From NCBI GenBank assembly GCA_021802165.1, contig JAKAAU010000006.1:1-16508 (forward strand): a stretch of DNA of 16,508 nucleotides, given 5' to 3'. A program made the translations under genes and the position numbers. Positions 6,168 through 13,538 of the stretch are shown one piece after another (within the stretch, counting starts at the first letter, position 1; every line of letters begins with the position of its first letter). Source of the DNA: Thermoplasmata archaeon. Lineage in GTDB: Archaea > Thermoplasmatota > Thermoplasmata > Thermoplasmatales > Thermoplasmataceae. Under the pieces are notes generated by a model. It ran no database searches, was not told the DNA's origin, and saw only the letters and a program-made list of their open reading frames with translations.

Positions 6168-8480
6168 ATGATAAATGTTTTAGATAAGGTTATAAAAAGA
6201 GACGGCTCCAGCGTTCCGTTCGATAAGAAAAAGATAGCAATGGCAATATTCAAGGCAATGCTTTCTGTGAAAACTGGCTCCATGGGAGAGGCTAACAAGC
6301 TGGCCGATTACGTTACAAAAGACCTTGAAAAAACGGGCAAGGAACCCACCGTTGAGGTTATACAGGATACTGTCGAAAATGTGCTCATGACACATAAAAT
6401 CAACGGAGTTTCATACATATCTGTTGCAAAAGCATACATACTTTACAGGGAAAAGAGAAATACTGTCAGGCAGGAGAAAGAATTTCTCGGTGTAAAGGAT
6501 GATTTGAAACTGAGTGTAAATGCAGTCAAGGTGCTTGAAGCAAGATACCTCTTCAAGGATTCAGAGGGAAAAATAATAGAAACCCCTAAACAGATGTTCC
6601 ATAGAGTAGCAGTGCATCTGGGCATTATACAGGGACTTTATGATTATATAACATATAGAAAAACTGGGAAGGTTCCGGAAAAGGGAACAGTTTATACCGG
6701 CATAACAAAAACCCAGGATGAGGAGCTCAGAAGGGCGTTCAGCGAACTCAAGCAGGAGAAGAGCCTGGATGGCACATATGAGGAATTCCTGGATTTTATT
6801 CAGACCAAAAAAACAATGGTAAACTACTGGATTGATAGATTTGAAACCATGATGACAAATCTTGAATATGTGCCTAATTCGCCTACCCTGATGAATGCTG
6901 GCGGTCCACTGGGGCAGCTCAGTGCATGCTTTGTACTTCCCGTGGATGACAGCATAGATTCTATATTTGACACACTCAAGGCAACTGCGGAAATACACAA
7001 GTCCGGTGGAGGAACTGGGTTCTCGTTTACCAGGCTCCGTGCAAGCGATGATATAGTAGCATCTACCAAGGGCGTTGCATCAGGACCAGTATCATTCATG
7101 AGAATATTCGATGTTACAACCGATGTAATAAAGCAGGGTGGAAAGAGAAGGGGAGCCAATATGGGAATTCTCAACTATAACCATCCTAATATAATGGATT
7201 TTATAACTAGCAAGGATTCCGAGAACAAGATACTGAGCAACTTCAACATATCAGTTGGTGTAGATGATGAATTTTTCGAGAAACTGGATAATGATGATAA
7301 CATTGACCTGATAAATCCGAGGGATGGAAAGGTAATGAACAGAATAAAGGCATCAACCCTGTGGAACTCTATCGTCAATCATGCATGGACAACTGGTGAT
7401 CCAGGAATGATATTTCTTGACGAAATCAATAAGAAGAATCCAGTAAAGAATATAGGATATATCGCATCAACTAACCCGTGTGGAGAGCAGCCGCTTTTGC
7501 CTTACGAATCATGTAATCTTGGTTCAATAAATCTGGCAAAGTTTGTCGAGAATGGGAAATTCAACTATGACAGATACAGGGATACAATAGATGTTGCAAC
7601 CAGATTCCTGGAAAACGTTGTTGATGCAAATAAATTCCCGGTTGAGTCCATAAAGAACATGACAAGAAGAACAAGAAAAATAGGGCTCGGTATAATGGGA
7701 TTCGCAGATGCACTCATAATGCTGGGCATACCGTATAACAGTAACGAGGCCCTGGAATTCGGAGAAAAGGTGATGAAAACACTTAATGATGAATCACACC
7801 TTGAATCCCAGAAACTTGCAGGGGAAAGAGGAGTGTTCCCGGGCTGGTATGGATCAGAATATGAAGAAAAAGGAATAAAGATGAGGAATTCCACAACAAC
7901 AACAATAGCCCCGACGGGAACCATATCCATAATTGCTGGATGCTCTTCCTCAATAGAGCCACTGTTTGCACTGGCATTTGTGAGGCATGTGCTGAATGGA
8001 CAGGAACTCCTTGAGGTAAACCCCCTGCTGGAAGATGCACTGAAATCCAGAAACCTGTTCTCGCAGGTGATCATGGAAAAGATAGCAGAAACCGGAAAGC
8101 TGGGAAATCTTGATCTGCCTGACGACATAAAAAAACTCTTCGTAACAGCCCAGGAAATCGATCCGGACTGGCACGTACTCATGCAGGCAACATTCCAGAA
8201 ATACTGTGATTCAGGCGTTTCAAAAACCATAAACCTGCCATTCGAGGCAACACCAGATGATATAGCAAAATCATACCGCCTTGCAAAGGAGCTTCACTGT
8301 AAGGGAATAACAGTATACAGGGACAGAAGCAAGAGCCAGCAGGTACTCTATGCAGGTACAGGTCAGAAGAAGAGTGATGAGGAAAAAAAAATTGACCTTA
8401 CCATGAAAATGCCCGATAAACTCCTAAAATTAGGTGCCACGTTTGACCCTGCATGTCCGACTGGAAAATGTGACCTTTAA
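6168..8480 (+). CDS. nrdJ: adenosylcobalamin-dependent (class II) ribonucleoside-diphosphate reductase
   Basis: Makes deoxyribonucleotides from ribonucleotides with a radical started by coenzyme B12. 770 residues. An N-terminal ATP-cone (about 5-95, IKRDGSSVPFDKKKIA) suggests allosteric activity control by ATP/dATP. The catalytic barrel follows, with NSPTLMNAG at 237-245. The disulfide-forming pair is Cys254 (SACFVLP) and Cys449 (ESCNLGSINL). The finger loop NPCGEQ gives the radical-site triad Asn436, Cys438 and Glu440. The phosphate loop PTGT is at 582-585. The C-terminal tail ACPTGKCDL places Cys763 and Cys768 as the shuttle thiols that re-reduce the active site. The Thermoplasma acidophilum homologue was shown to be B12-dependent. 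There is no small radical subunit gene nearby, and no intein at the conserved loops. The short ATG ATA AAT start fits the family. Confidence 0.97.
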   Translation: MINVLDKVIKRDGSSVPFDKKKIAMAIFKAMLSVKTGSMGEANKLADYVTKDLEKTGKEPTVEVIQDTVENVLMTHKINGVSYISVAKAYILYREKRNTVRQEKEFLGVKDDLKLSVNAVKVLEARYLFKDSEGKIIETPKQMFHRVAVHLGIIQGLYDYITYRKTGKVPEKGTVYTGITKTQDEELRRAFSELKQEKSLDGTYEEFLDFIQTKKTMVNYWIDRFETMMTNLEYVPNSPTLMNAGGPLGQLSACFVLPVDDSIDSIFDTLKATAEIHKSGGGTGFSFTRLRASDDIVASTKGVASGPVSFMRIFDVTTDVIKQGGKRRGANMGILNYNHPNIMDFITSKDSENKILSNFNISVGVDDEFFEKLDNDDNIDLINPRDGKVMNRIKASTLWNSIVNHAWTTGDPGMIFLDEINKKNPVKNIGYIASTNPCGEQPLLPYESCNLGSINLAKFVENGKFNYDRYRDTIDVATRFLENVVDANKFPVESIKNMTRRTRKIGLGIMGFADALIMLGIPYNSNEALEFGEKVMKTLNDESHLESQKLAGERGVFPGWYGSEYEEKGIKMRNSTTTTIAPTGTISIIAGCSSSIEPLFALAFVRHVLNGQELLEVNPLLEDALKSRNLFSQVIMEKIAETGKLGNLDLPDDIKKLFVTAQEIDPDWHVLMQATFQKYCDSGVSKTINLPFEATPDDIAKSYRLAKELHCKGITVYRDRSKSQQVLYAGTGQKKSDEEKKIDLTMKMPDKLLKLGATFDPACPTGKCDL

Positions 8481-8500
8481 TTTTCTATTGAAAACACATA

Positions 8501-8510
8501 AAATATTTAT
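8501..8510 (+). promoter_or_regulatory. TATA box of the 91-residue orphan gene
   Basis: AAATATTTAT is centred about 27 bases before ATG 8533. It supports that internal ATG over longer readings that would overlap the ribonucleotide reductase gene. Confidence 0.5.
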
Positions 8511-8532
8511 TCTATATTATATTATAATATAT

Positions 8533-8808
8533 ATGACGCTTAAATCCCAGGAAAGGGGAGACCTTGAAAATTTTATTGATGAATTGAAGGATACTAGCAA
8601 GGAAGCATACAAACTATGGAATTTCAAAGATGAGAATGAATTTGTTGCCTTTTTAAAGGGTTATATCTTCGGAAGTTTTACCATGGGAGTAATTGACAAA
8701 AACAAAACAATAAACAAAAATTTTATGCTGACGGAAGAGGATATAGATGAAATAACTAAAATAATCGAAAGAAGGTCAGGGGAATTCATAGAAACATTAG
8801 AAAAATAA
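8533..8808 (+). CDS. small hypothetical protein, 91 residues
   Basis: I do not recognise this protein. The start at ATG 8533 is chosen because a TATA box sits 27 bases upstream; the same frame is open farther upstream, but only through the end of the ribonucleotide reductase gene. The product (MTLKSQERGDLENFIDELKD at the N-terminus) is acidic and predicted mostly helical. It has a central hydrophobic stretch around FLKGYIFGSFTMGVI (about 38-52), too short and interrupted to be a sure membrane helix. A charged C-terminal helix follows (DIDEITKIIERRSGEF). No signal peptide, cysteine or known motif is seen. It lies 52 bases after nrdJ on the same strand, but with its own promoter-like box, so a functional link to deoxynucleotide synthesis is not shown. 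Confidence 0.65.
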   Translation: MTLKSQERGDLENFIDELKDTSKEAYKLWNFKDENEFVAFLKGYIFGSFTMGVIDKNKTINKNFMLTEEDIDEITKIIERRSGEFIETLEK

Positions 8809-8870
8809 GTCCCTTACTAATTACCAGAAAAGAATTTTTCATATTGTAGGAGTGTTATTTCCTTTATTGA

Positions 8871-8882
8871 AAATATTAAATA
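8871..8882 (+). promoter_or_regulatory. TATA box of etfB
   Basis: AAATATTAAATA is centred 26 bases before the ATG at 8903, consistent with a leaderless etfBA transcript. Confidence 0.6.
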
Positions 8883-8902
8883 TGGTTTTAATATAAACTG
8901 CT

Positions 8903-9634
8903 ATGGATATAGCAGTCCTAGTTAAACAGACAGTAGATATGGATCAGATAAAGTTAAATGACAACAATGAGCCGATACTGGATGATCTACCGTTAAAAAT
9001 GGATATTTTGAGTAAAAACGCAGTTGAAGCCGCTGTGCAGTTAAAGGAAAAATACACAGGTAAGGTGACAGCTTTTATATTCGGAACGGAACGGTCAACA
9101 TCTACCATGAAAGAGGCATATGCCATGGGTGTTGATGATGGTACAGTCATAAAAGGATATCAGAAATCCGATCCCACTGTTACTGCTTCTGTTCTGGCAG
9201 AAGAGCTGAAAAAATCTAAATTCGATATTATTATACTGGGTGACCAGTCCTCAGATTCCTACTCAGGACTCCTGGCTGGTATACTGTCATCTGAATTGGG
9301 ATTGGATGTTGTAACCAATGCCATTAACATCGAAATAAAGGATAAAATAGCAAACGTTACAGTGGAATCAGAAAATGAAGATATCACCGTAGAAACTAAA
9401 CTACCGGCAATAGTTTCTGTAGCTCAGGAAATAAATGAGGCAAGGCTTCCCAAGGTAATGCAGATAATGGCAGCAGGAAAGAAACCTATTAACATAGTTG
9501 AGGGAAAACCCGATTACAGGGATGATTCCAGAATACTATCGGATAAGGCACCGGAAAGTCAGAGAAAGAAGATTATATATGAGGATGGAAAGGGAATAGA
9601 TGAGGTTGCAAAAATCTTAAAGGTGGTCAAATGA
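8903..9634 (+). CDS. etfB: electron transfer flavoprotein, beta subunit
   Basis: 243 residues. The N-terminus MDIAVLVKQTVDMDQIKL is typical of EtfB, as are DILSKNAVEAAVQLKE and the nucleotide-fold region ILGDQSSDSYSGLLAGIL. The C-terminal family signature (ETKLPAIVSVAQEINEARLP ... IMAAGKKP) is well kept. With EtfA it forms the heterodimer that takes electrons from acyl-CoA dehydrogenases (such as the one at 450-1595) and passes them to a membrane quinone oxidoreductase. It overlaps etfA by four bases (ATGA), so the subunits are translationally coupled. Whether the beta subunit binds AMP (ordinary ETF) or a second FAD (bifurcating ETF) cannot be decided by eye. The S-D-x-x-x-G region resembles the ordinary actinobacterial type, and no FixC/FixX genes are adjacent. 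Confidence 0.95.
   Translation: MDIAVLVKQTVDMDQIKLNDNNEPILDDLPLKMDILSKNAVEAAVQLKEKYTGKVTAFIFGTERSTSTMKEAYAMGVDDGTVIKGYQKSDPTVTASVLAEELKKSKFDIIILGDQSSDSYSGLLAGILSSELGLDVVTNAINIEIKDKIANVTVESENEDITVETKLPAIVSVAQEINEARLPKVMQIMAAGKKPINIVEGKPDYRDDSRILSDKAPESQRKKIIYEDGKGIDEVAKILKVVK
9621..9627 (+). promoter_or_regulatory. Shine-Dalgarno site of etfA
   Basis: AGGTGGT ends 3 bases before the ATG at 9631, inside the end of etfB. Internal operon genes here have such sites, while promoter-proximal ones do not. Confidence 0.5.
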
Positions 9635-10509
9635 AAGCATTGGTATTTTCAGACGAACCTAAAAACGCCAGAGAAATCATAACATATCTCCGTGGAAAGA
9701 TGGATATAGATGTTATATCGACTGAAGATAAGGAATTGCCTGAATACGGGGCTCAGAAAGTATATTTCTACAAGGACGGATTTGTTGATAACCTCAGCAA
9801 ATTCCTTGCAGATCACATAACAAAAAACAAATATGATTTTGTATTCATTTCTTCCACAAATACCGGCAGGGAGCTGGCAGGCATACTATCATACAAACTG
9901 AAAATGAAATGCATGCCGGAAATATTCTCATTTGAGCATGGTGGTAAAACAGTAACAAAGAGATTCTTCCACGGTGGTAAAACAGTTGTAGAGGAGGAAA
10001 GCGATTTTCAAATGTTTACTGTATCGGCTAGCATATGCGAGGCTGAAAAAACAGACAAGAGATCAGAGATTGAAAATATAAACCTCGATAAAAGCAATTA
10101 TAAAATAATCAATGTGAAAGGCAAGAACACAGCTGGAACAGATATAAGAAATGCCAAAGTTATTGTTTCCATAGGAAGAGGCCTTGGTAGCGAGGAAAAT
10201 ATCAAAAAGATACAGCCATTGGTTGATGAACTCCACGCTGAAATAGCAGGTTCAAGACCGGTTTGCCTGGACTATAAATGGCTCAGTGAGGATAAACAGG
10301 TGGGGCTTTCCGGCAAAAAAGTAAGGCCAGATTTTTACATAGCATTGGGAATATCAGGGCAAATACAGCATATAGCAGGAATACGTGGGTCTAAAACAAT
10401 AATAGCAATAAACAAGGATAAGAGCGCACCCATATTTGAAGAGTGCGATTATGGTATTGTCGGGGATCTGTTTACTGTAGTGCCCGAGCTTGTTAAAAAA
10501 CTAAAATAA
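9631..10509 (+). CDS. etfA: electron transfer flavoprotein, alpha subunit
   Basis: 292 residues, slightly shorter than the usual 310-320. The N-terminal half is a nucleotide-like fold (MKALVFSDEP, YDFVFISSTNTGRELAGILS). The C-terminal half is the FAD domain: AKVIVSIGRGLGSEENI, then GSRPVCLDYKWLSEDKQVG (207-225, with Arg209), GISGQIQHIAGI (240-251) and AINKDKSAPIFEECDYGIVG. FAD contacts of the family, including the Q-V-G and S-G-x-I-Q-H loops, are present, so it should bind FAD. It is coupled to etfB by a four-base overlap. The missing length comes from short loops in the N-terminal half rather than a truncation. The partner membrane dehydrogenase (ETF:quinone oxidoreductase) is not in the window. 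After the stop a T-rich stretch (aatttttattg near 10544) could end the transcript. Confidence 0.95.
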   Translation: MKALVFSDEPKNAREIITYLRGKMDIDVISTEDKELPEYGAQKVYFYKDGFVDNLSKFLADHITKNKYDFVFISSTNTGRELAGILSYKLKMKCMPEIFSFEHGGKTVTKRFFHGGKTVVEEESDFQMFTVSASICEAEKTDKRSEIENINLDKSNYKIINVKGKNTAGTDIRNAKVIVSIGRGLGSEENIKKIQPLVDELHAEIAGSRPVCLDYKWLSEDKQVGLSGKKVRPDFYIALGISGQIQHIAGIRGSKTIIAINKDKSAPIFEECDYGIVGDLFTVVPELVKKLK

Positions 10510-10609
10510 TTTTATGTTATTGTTTTCCATGGAAGTACCATAAATTTTTATTGTAATTAAAAATAATATCCGTCATAAAAGCAATGAAATTTTTGCATCT
10601 ACATTATCC

Positions 10610-10642
10610 ATTTCATAGTTTAACGAGCTTCAAATATGAAAT
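10610..10642. repeat. short inverted repeat between etfA and the DsrE-like gene
   Basis: ATTTCATA (10610-10617) and TATGAAAT (10635-10642) are perfect inverted copies around a 17-base loop. The repeat lies 60-90 bases before the next TATA box, so it may be an operator-like site or chance in AT-rich DNA. Confidence 0.35.
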
Positions 10643-10700
10643 ACTATTATTCAGTGATTTAATCATTAGAAAATGAACCGAACATTTCGATTTAACAACA

Positions 10701-10710
10701 TTTAAATAAA
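10701..10710 (+). promoter_or_regulatory. TATA box of the DsrE-like gene
   Basis: TTTAAATAAA is centred about 25 bases before ATG 10730. A second AT run (tatatatatta) abuts the ATG but is too close to be the box. Confidence 0.6.
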
Positions 10711-10729
10711 GAATCAGTCTATATATATT

Positions 10730-11047
10730 ATGAAAATAATACTTACAGTAGACTCAGAGGAAAAAATAGCGATGTCAATTACTGCGGCAGAGCATCTTTC
10801 AGAAATGGAGGAAACTGAGCTCGTAGAAGTTGTGTATCTTAATGGTGGAATAGCTGCAGTTGTGGAAAGAAACAGAATTAAACCCATGCTTGAAAATAAA
10901 AAGGTGCAGGTTGTTGCCTGCGGTACTTCAATGATTGGCAGAAACATAGAAAAAGATGAACTTGCGCCTGGCGTAGTTTATGTACCTGCAAGTTTGAAAG
11001 AAATTATAAAAAGAAAACAGGAAGGTTATATGTATCTTGTGCTATAA
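10730..11047 (+). CDS. DsrE-like family small protein
   Basis: 105 residues with the DsrE/DsrF-like alpha/beta layout: strand MKIILTV, helix EEKIAMSITAAEHL, strand VEVVYLNGGIAAV, then KVQVVACGTSMIGRNI with the single Cys64 in the conserved A-C-G-x-S position. The typical ending, helix SLKEIIKRKQEGYMYL, follows. Some DsrE-family proteins carry sulfur on this cysteine in sulfur-relay or sulfur-oxidation systems. Others of this small single-domain type have no known function. No other sulfur-metabolism gene is in the window, so a sulfur role is only possible. It has its own TATA box and is probably transcribed alone. The ATG at 10730 gives a natural N-terminal strand. Confidence 0.75.
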   Translation: MKIILTVDSEEKIAMSITAAEHLSEMEETELVEVVYLNGGIAAVVERNRIKPMLENKKVQVVACGTSMIGRNIEKDELAPGVVYVPASLKEIIKRKQEGYMYLVL

Positions 11048-11120
11048 AAATCAATTTTTAATTTCTTATATACTGTGGAATTTTCAATCATTGTGATTTT
11101 CAATTAATTCCAGCGAATAA

Positions 11121-11132
11121 AAATTTAAATAA
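11121..11132 (+). promoter_or_regulatory. TATA box of acs
   Basis: AAATTTAAATAA is centred about 26 bases before ATG 11152. This spacing favours 11152 over the in-frame TTG at 11137. Confidence 0.6.
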
Positions 11133-11151
11133 TATCTTGTTCTCAATTATT

Positions 11152-13077
11152 ATGAAAGACACGCTTCCTGTAGATGAGAAATACAGAATACATATGACAA
11201 AATATTTTGAGGAATATGAAAAATCATTCAAAGAGTCTGAAAGTTTCTGGAAAGAAAAAGCAAAATTAATAGACTGGTTTGCACCATTCGGTCAGGTTCT
11301 GGACGAATCCGGAAAACCTTTTTACAAATGGTTTGTGAATGGCAAAACAAATATGTCATATAACTGCCTGGATAGGTATATCAACAATGAGAAGAGGAAC
11401 AAGGTTGCCTTTATCTGGATACCGGAAACCGGAGAAGAGAAAGTGATCACATATTTCGGGCTTTACAGACGGGTAAATGCTCTGGCGAAGGCACTTCTCA
11501 ATCTTGGTGTAAAGAAGGGTGAGGGAGTAACCATATATCTTCCAATGATTCTGGAAGCACCTATAGCTATGCTCGCATGTACCAGAATCGGGGCGGTATT
11601 CAACGTTGTATTCTCCGGATTCGGTGAGGAAGCACTGGCACAGAGGATAGATGATTCAGGATCTAGAACCATCATTACTGCGGACGGCGGCTTCAGGAAA
11701 GGAAAAATGGTACACCTGAAGAAAATAGTTGATGCGGCAATAGACCTCAGCAGGGGCGTCGATAATGTTATAGTTGTAAAAAATACAAAGGAGAGTATTA
11801 AAATGGAATCCGGGCGTGACTACTATTATGATGATATAATAGAGGATTCATACGTCAAGCCGGCTGAACTTGATTCAAATGACCCGCTCTTCATATTATA
11901 CACATCCGGAACTACAGGAAGACCCAAGGGAATAGTACATGGCAATGGTGGATACCCTGTATGGATAGCAAATACCATGAAGTGGGCATTCAATCCCGGG
12001 GAGGAGGATAGATGGTGGTGTGCAGCAGATATAGGCTGGATAACCGGACATAGCTATATAGTATTTGCACCGCTGCTTTTAGGTGTAACATCCATAATGT
12101 ATGAGGGGGCAATAGATTTCCCGAAGCCAGATAGGATGTGGGATATTGTTGAACGTTACGGTGTGAATATGCTATATACATCCCCCACGGCAATCAGGCT
12201 TTTAATGAAATATGGTGATAAATATCCATTGATGCATGACCTTTCATCACTAAAGGTGCTCGGCACCGTGGGAGAGCCCATAAACCCTGCTGCATGGCAC
12301 TGGTTCTACGAGGAAATAGGAAAGAGCAGATGCCCGATCATAGACACATACTGGCAAACCGAGACAGGAGGATTCACAATAGCACCATCCATGAAACTGG
12401 GAATGCCGGATTTAAAGCCAGGGTCAGCCACATTCCCCATGCCGGGCATTTTCCCGGAGATACTGAGAGAGGATGGGAAACCTGCAAAGAGTGGAGAAAA
12501 GGGGTATATTGTAATAGACAGGCCATGGCCCGGGCTAATGCTCACGGTAAACAACGACGACAAAAGATACCAAGAAGTTTATTTCTCCAAATTCCCCGGA
12601 AAATACCTAATGGGTGATTATGCTATAAAGGACGAGGACGATTATTACTGGCTCCTGGGCAGAAGCGATGAGGTATTGAAGGTCTCTGGCCACAGAATAG
12701 GTACAATAGAAATCGAGGATGGCCTGGTATCTATGAGGGAAATAGCTGAGGCAGCAGTGTTTGGCAAGCCCGATACCATAAAGGGCGATACCATCATAGC
12801 TTTTGTAACCCTCAAGGAAGGTTATGAAAAGAGCAGTGAATTAATAGATTCATTGAAAAAACGTATGAGGACTGAACTTGGGCCAATCATGGTTCCTGAG
12901 GAAATACACATAGTTGAATCCCTGCCGAAAACAAGGTCGGGAAAAATTATGAGGCGTGTAATCAAGGCAGTGTACTTGAATCAGGTAACCGGGGATATCA
13001 GTACTCTGGAAAATGAGGCATCCGTTGAGGAGATCCAGAGGGCCATGGAAATAATCAGAAAAGGAACAGGCGATTAA
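11152..13077 (+). CDS. acs: acetyl-CoA synthetase (AMP-forming)
   Basis: Acetate + ATP + CoA gives acetyl-CoA + AMP + PPi through an acetyl-adenylate. 641 residues, the usual length. ANL-superfamily motifs: the ATP loop YTSGTTGRPKG at 250-260, YWQTETGG at 400-407, GRSDEVLKVSGHRIG (the hinge of the C-terminal domain) and TRSGKIMRR with the catalytic, regulatory Lys598. Trp401 matches the tryptophan that limits Acs to acetate and propionate, while the neighbouring tryptophan of bacterial Acs is Tyr400. All key residues are present. Lys598 sits in the context that is reversibly acetylated in bacterial and some archaeal Acs, so such control is possible. ATG 11152 is preferred to TTG 11137 because of the TATA spacing. 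The 3' end faces a convergent gene only 8 bases away. Archaeal alternatives such as ADP-forming acetate-CoA ligase are excluded by the motifs. Confidence 0.95.
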   Translation: MKDTLPVDEKYRIHMTKYFEEYEKSFKESESFWKEKAKLIDWFAPFGQVLDESGKPFYKWFVNGKTNMSYNCLDRYINNEKRNKVAFIWIPETGEEKVITYFGLYRRVNALAKALLNLGVKKGEGVTIYLPMILEAPIAMLACTRIGAVFNVVFSGFGEEALAQRIDDSGSRTIITADGGFRKGKMVHLKKIVDAAIDLSRGVDNVIVVKNTKESIKMESGRDYYYDDIIEDSYVKPAELDSNDPLFILYTSGTTGRPKGIVHGNGGYPVWIANTMKWAFNPGEEDRWWCAADIGWITGHSYIVFAPLLLGVTSIMYEGAIDFPKPDRMWDIVERYGVNMLYTSPTAIRLLMKYGDKYPLMHDLSSLKVLGTVGEPINPAAWHWFYEEIGKSRCPIIDTYWQTETGGFTIAPSMKLGMPDLKPGSATFPMPGIFPEILREDGKPAKSGEKGYIVIDRPWPGLMLTVNNDDKRYQEVYFSKFPGKYLMGDYAIKDEDDYYWLLGRSDEVLKVSGHRIGTIEIEDGLVSMREIAEAAVFGKPDTIKGDTIIAFVTLKEGYEKSSELIDSLKKRMRTELGPIMVPEEIHIVESLPKTRSGKIMRRVIKAVYLNQVTGDISTLENEASVEEIQRAMEIIRKGTGD

Positions 13078-13085
13078 CAACCCCC

Positions 13086-13400
13086 TTATTTTTTAATAAA
13101 TTTTAATAAAATTGGAATTTTCATGAGCGTATCCGGGCTATCCACAATCAGATGCTCCAGTAGTTTTTTGTAAGGATCAAATCTATCGATATGTATCTCA
13201 TATCTGTCCAGAAATTCCACCACATGTATGCCGAAGGTTGCATCCTGAACACTTGCCCGATAGTCACTGATCTGCCCTCTTATCTTACCGACAGATCGGA
13301 AGAAAATTCCTGATTCCATGGGATTTCCCACAGATTTTGGCACATCAATTTTCCCATATGCAAGTGCCACAGCGCATAAGGAATTCCAATTATCGAACAC
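13086..13400 (-). CDS. hypothetical protein, 104 residues
   Basis: I do not recognise this protein. The start is GTG 13400 (MFDNWNSLCAVALAYGKIDV), supported by a TATA box centred about 25 bases upstream on the minus strand (13421-13430), so it looks leaderless. The product is soluble-looking and mixed alpha/beta, with one cysteine (Cys9) and a charged middle (RGQISDYRASVQD, EFLDRYEIHIDRFDPYKK). The basic, hydrophobic C-terminus is KIPILLKFIKK. No signal peptide or known motif is seen. It converges on acs with only 8 bases between stop codons. Their 3' ends must therefore overlap as transcripts or share a terminator; the T-runs around 13087-13105 lie inside this gene's last codons. Coding status is supported by promoter spacing and by a clean frame of realistic composition, not by homology. 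Confidence 0.6.
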   Translation of the reverse strand: MFDNWNSLCAVALAYGKIDVPKSVGNPMESGIFFRSVGKIRGQISDYRASVQDATFGIHVVEFLDRYEIHIDRFDPYKKLLEHLIVDSPDTLMKIPILLKFIKK

Positions 13401-13420
13401 AATTAAGGAGATAAAGATAT

Positions 13421-13430
13421 TATTTAATTA
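13421..13430 (-). promoter_or_regulatory. TATA box of the 104-residue orphan gene
   Basis: On the minus strand the sequence reads TAATTAAATA, centred about 25 bases before the GTG at 13400. Confidence 0.5.
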
Positions 13431-13507
13431 TTGTTATTTCATGAATCTAATATTTATAATCGGATTCCTGTTAATGAATAATTCCATATATTAATCCGCC
13501 AAAAACA

Positions 13508-13515
13508 TTTATATA
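13508..13515 (+). promoter_or_regulatory. TATA box of the permease gene
   Basis: TTTATATA, close to the archaeal consensus, is centred 27 bases before ATG 13539. Confidence 0.65.
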
Positions 13516-13538
13516 CCTTAGTACAATACTAATTGCCT

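Noticed and set aside
7565..8230. 221-codon minus-strand frame inside nrdJ
   Set aside because: Antisense shadow: Ser/Phe-rich, no family features, while the plus strand carries intact reductase motifs.
6168..8480. Possible intein in the ribonucleotide reductase
   Set aside because: The catalytic loops (NSPTLMNAG, NPCGEQ, PTGT) are continuous and the total length is normal.
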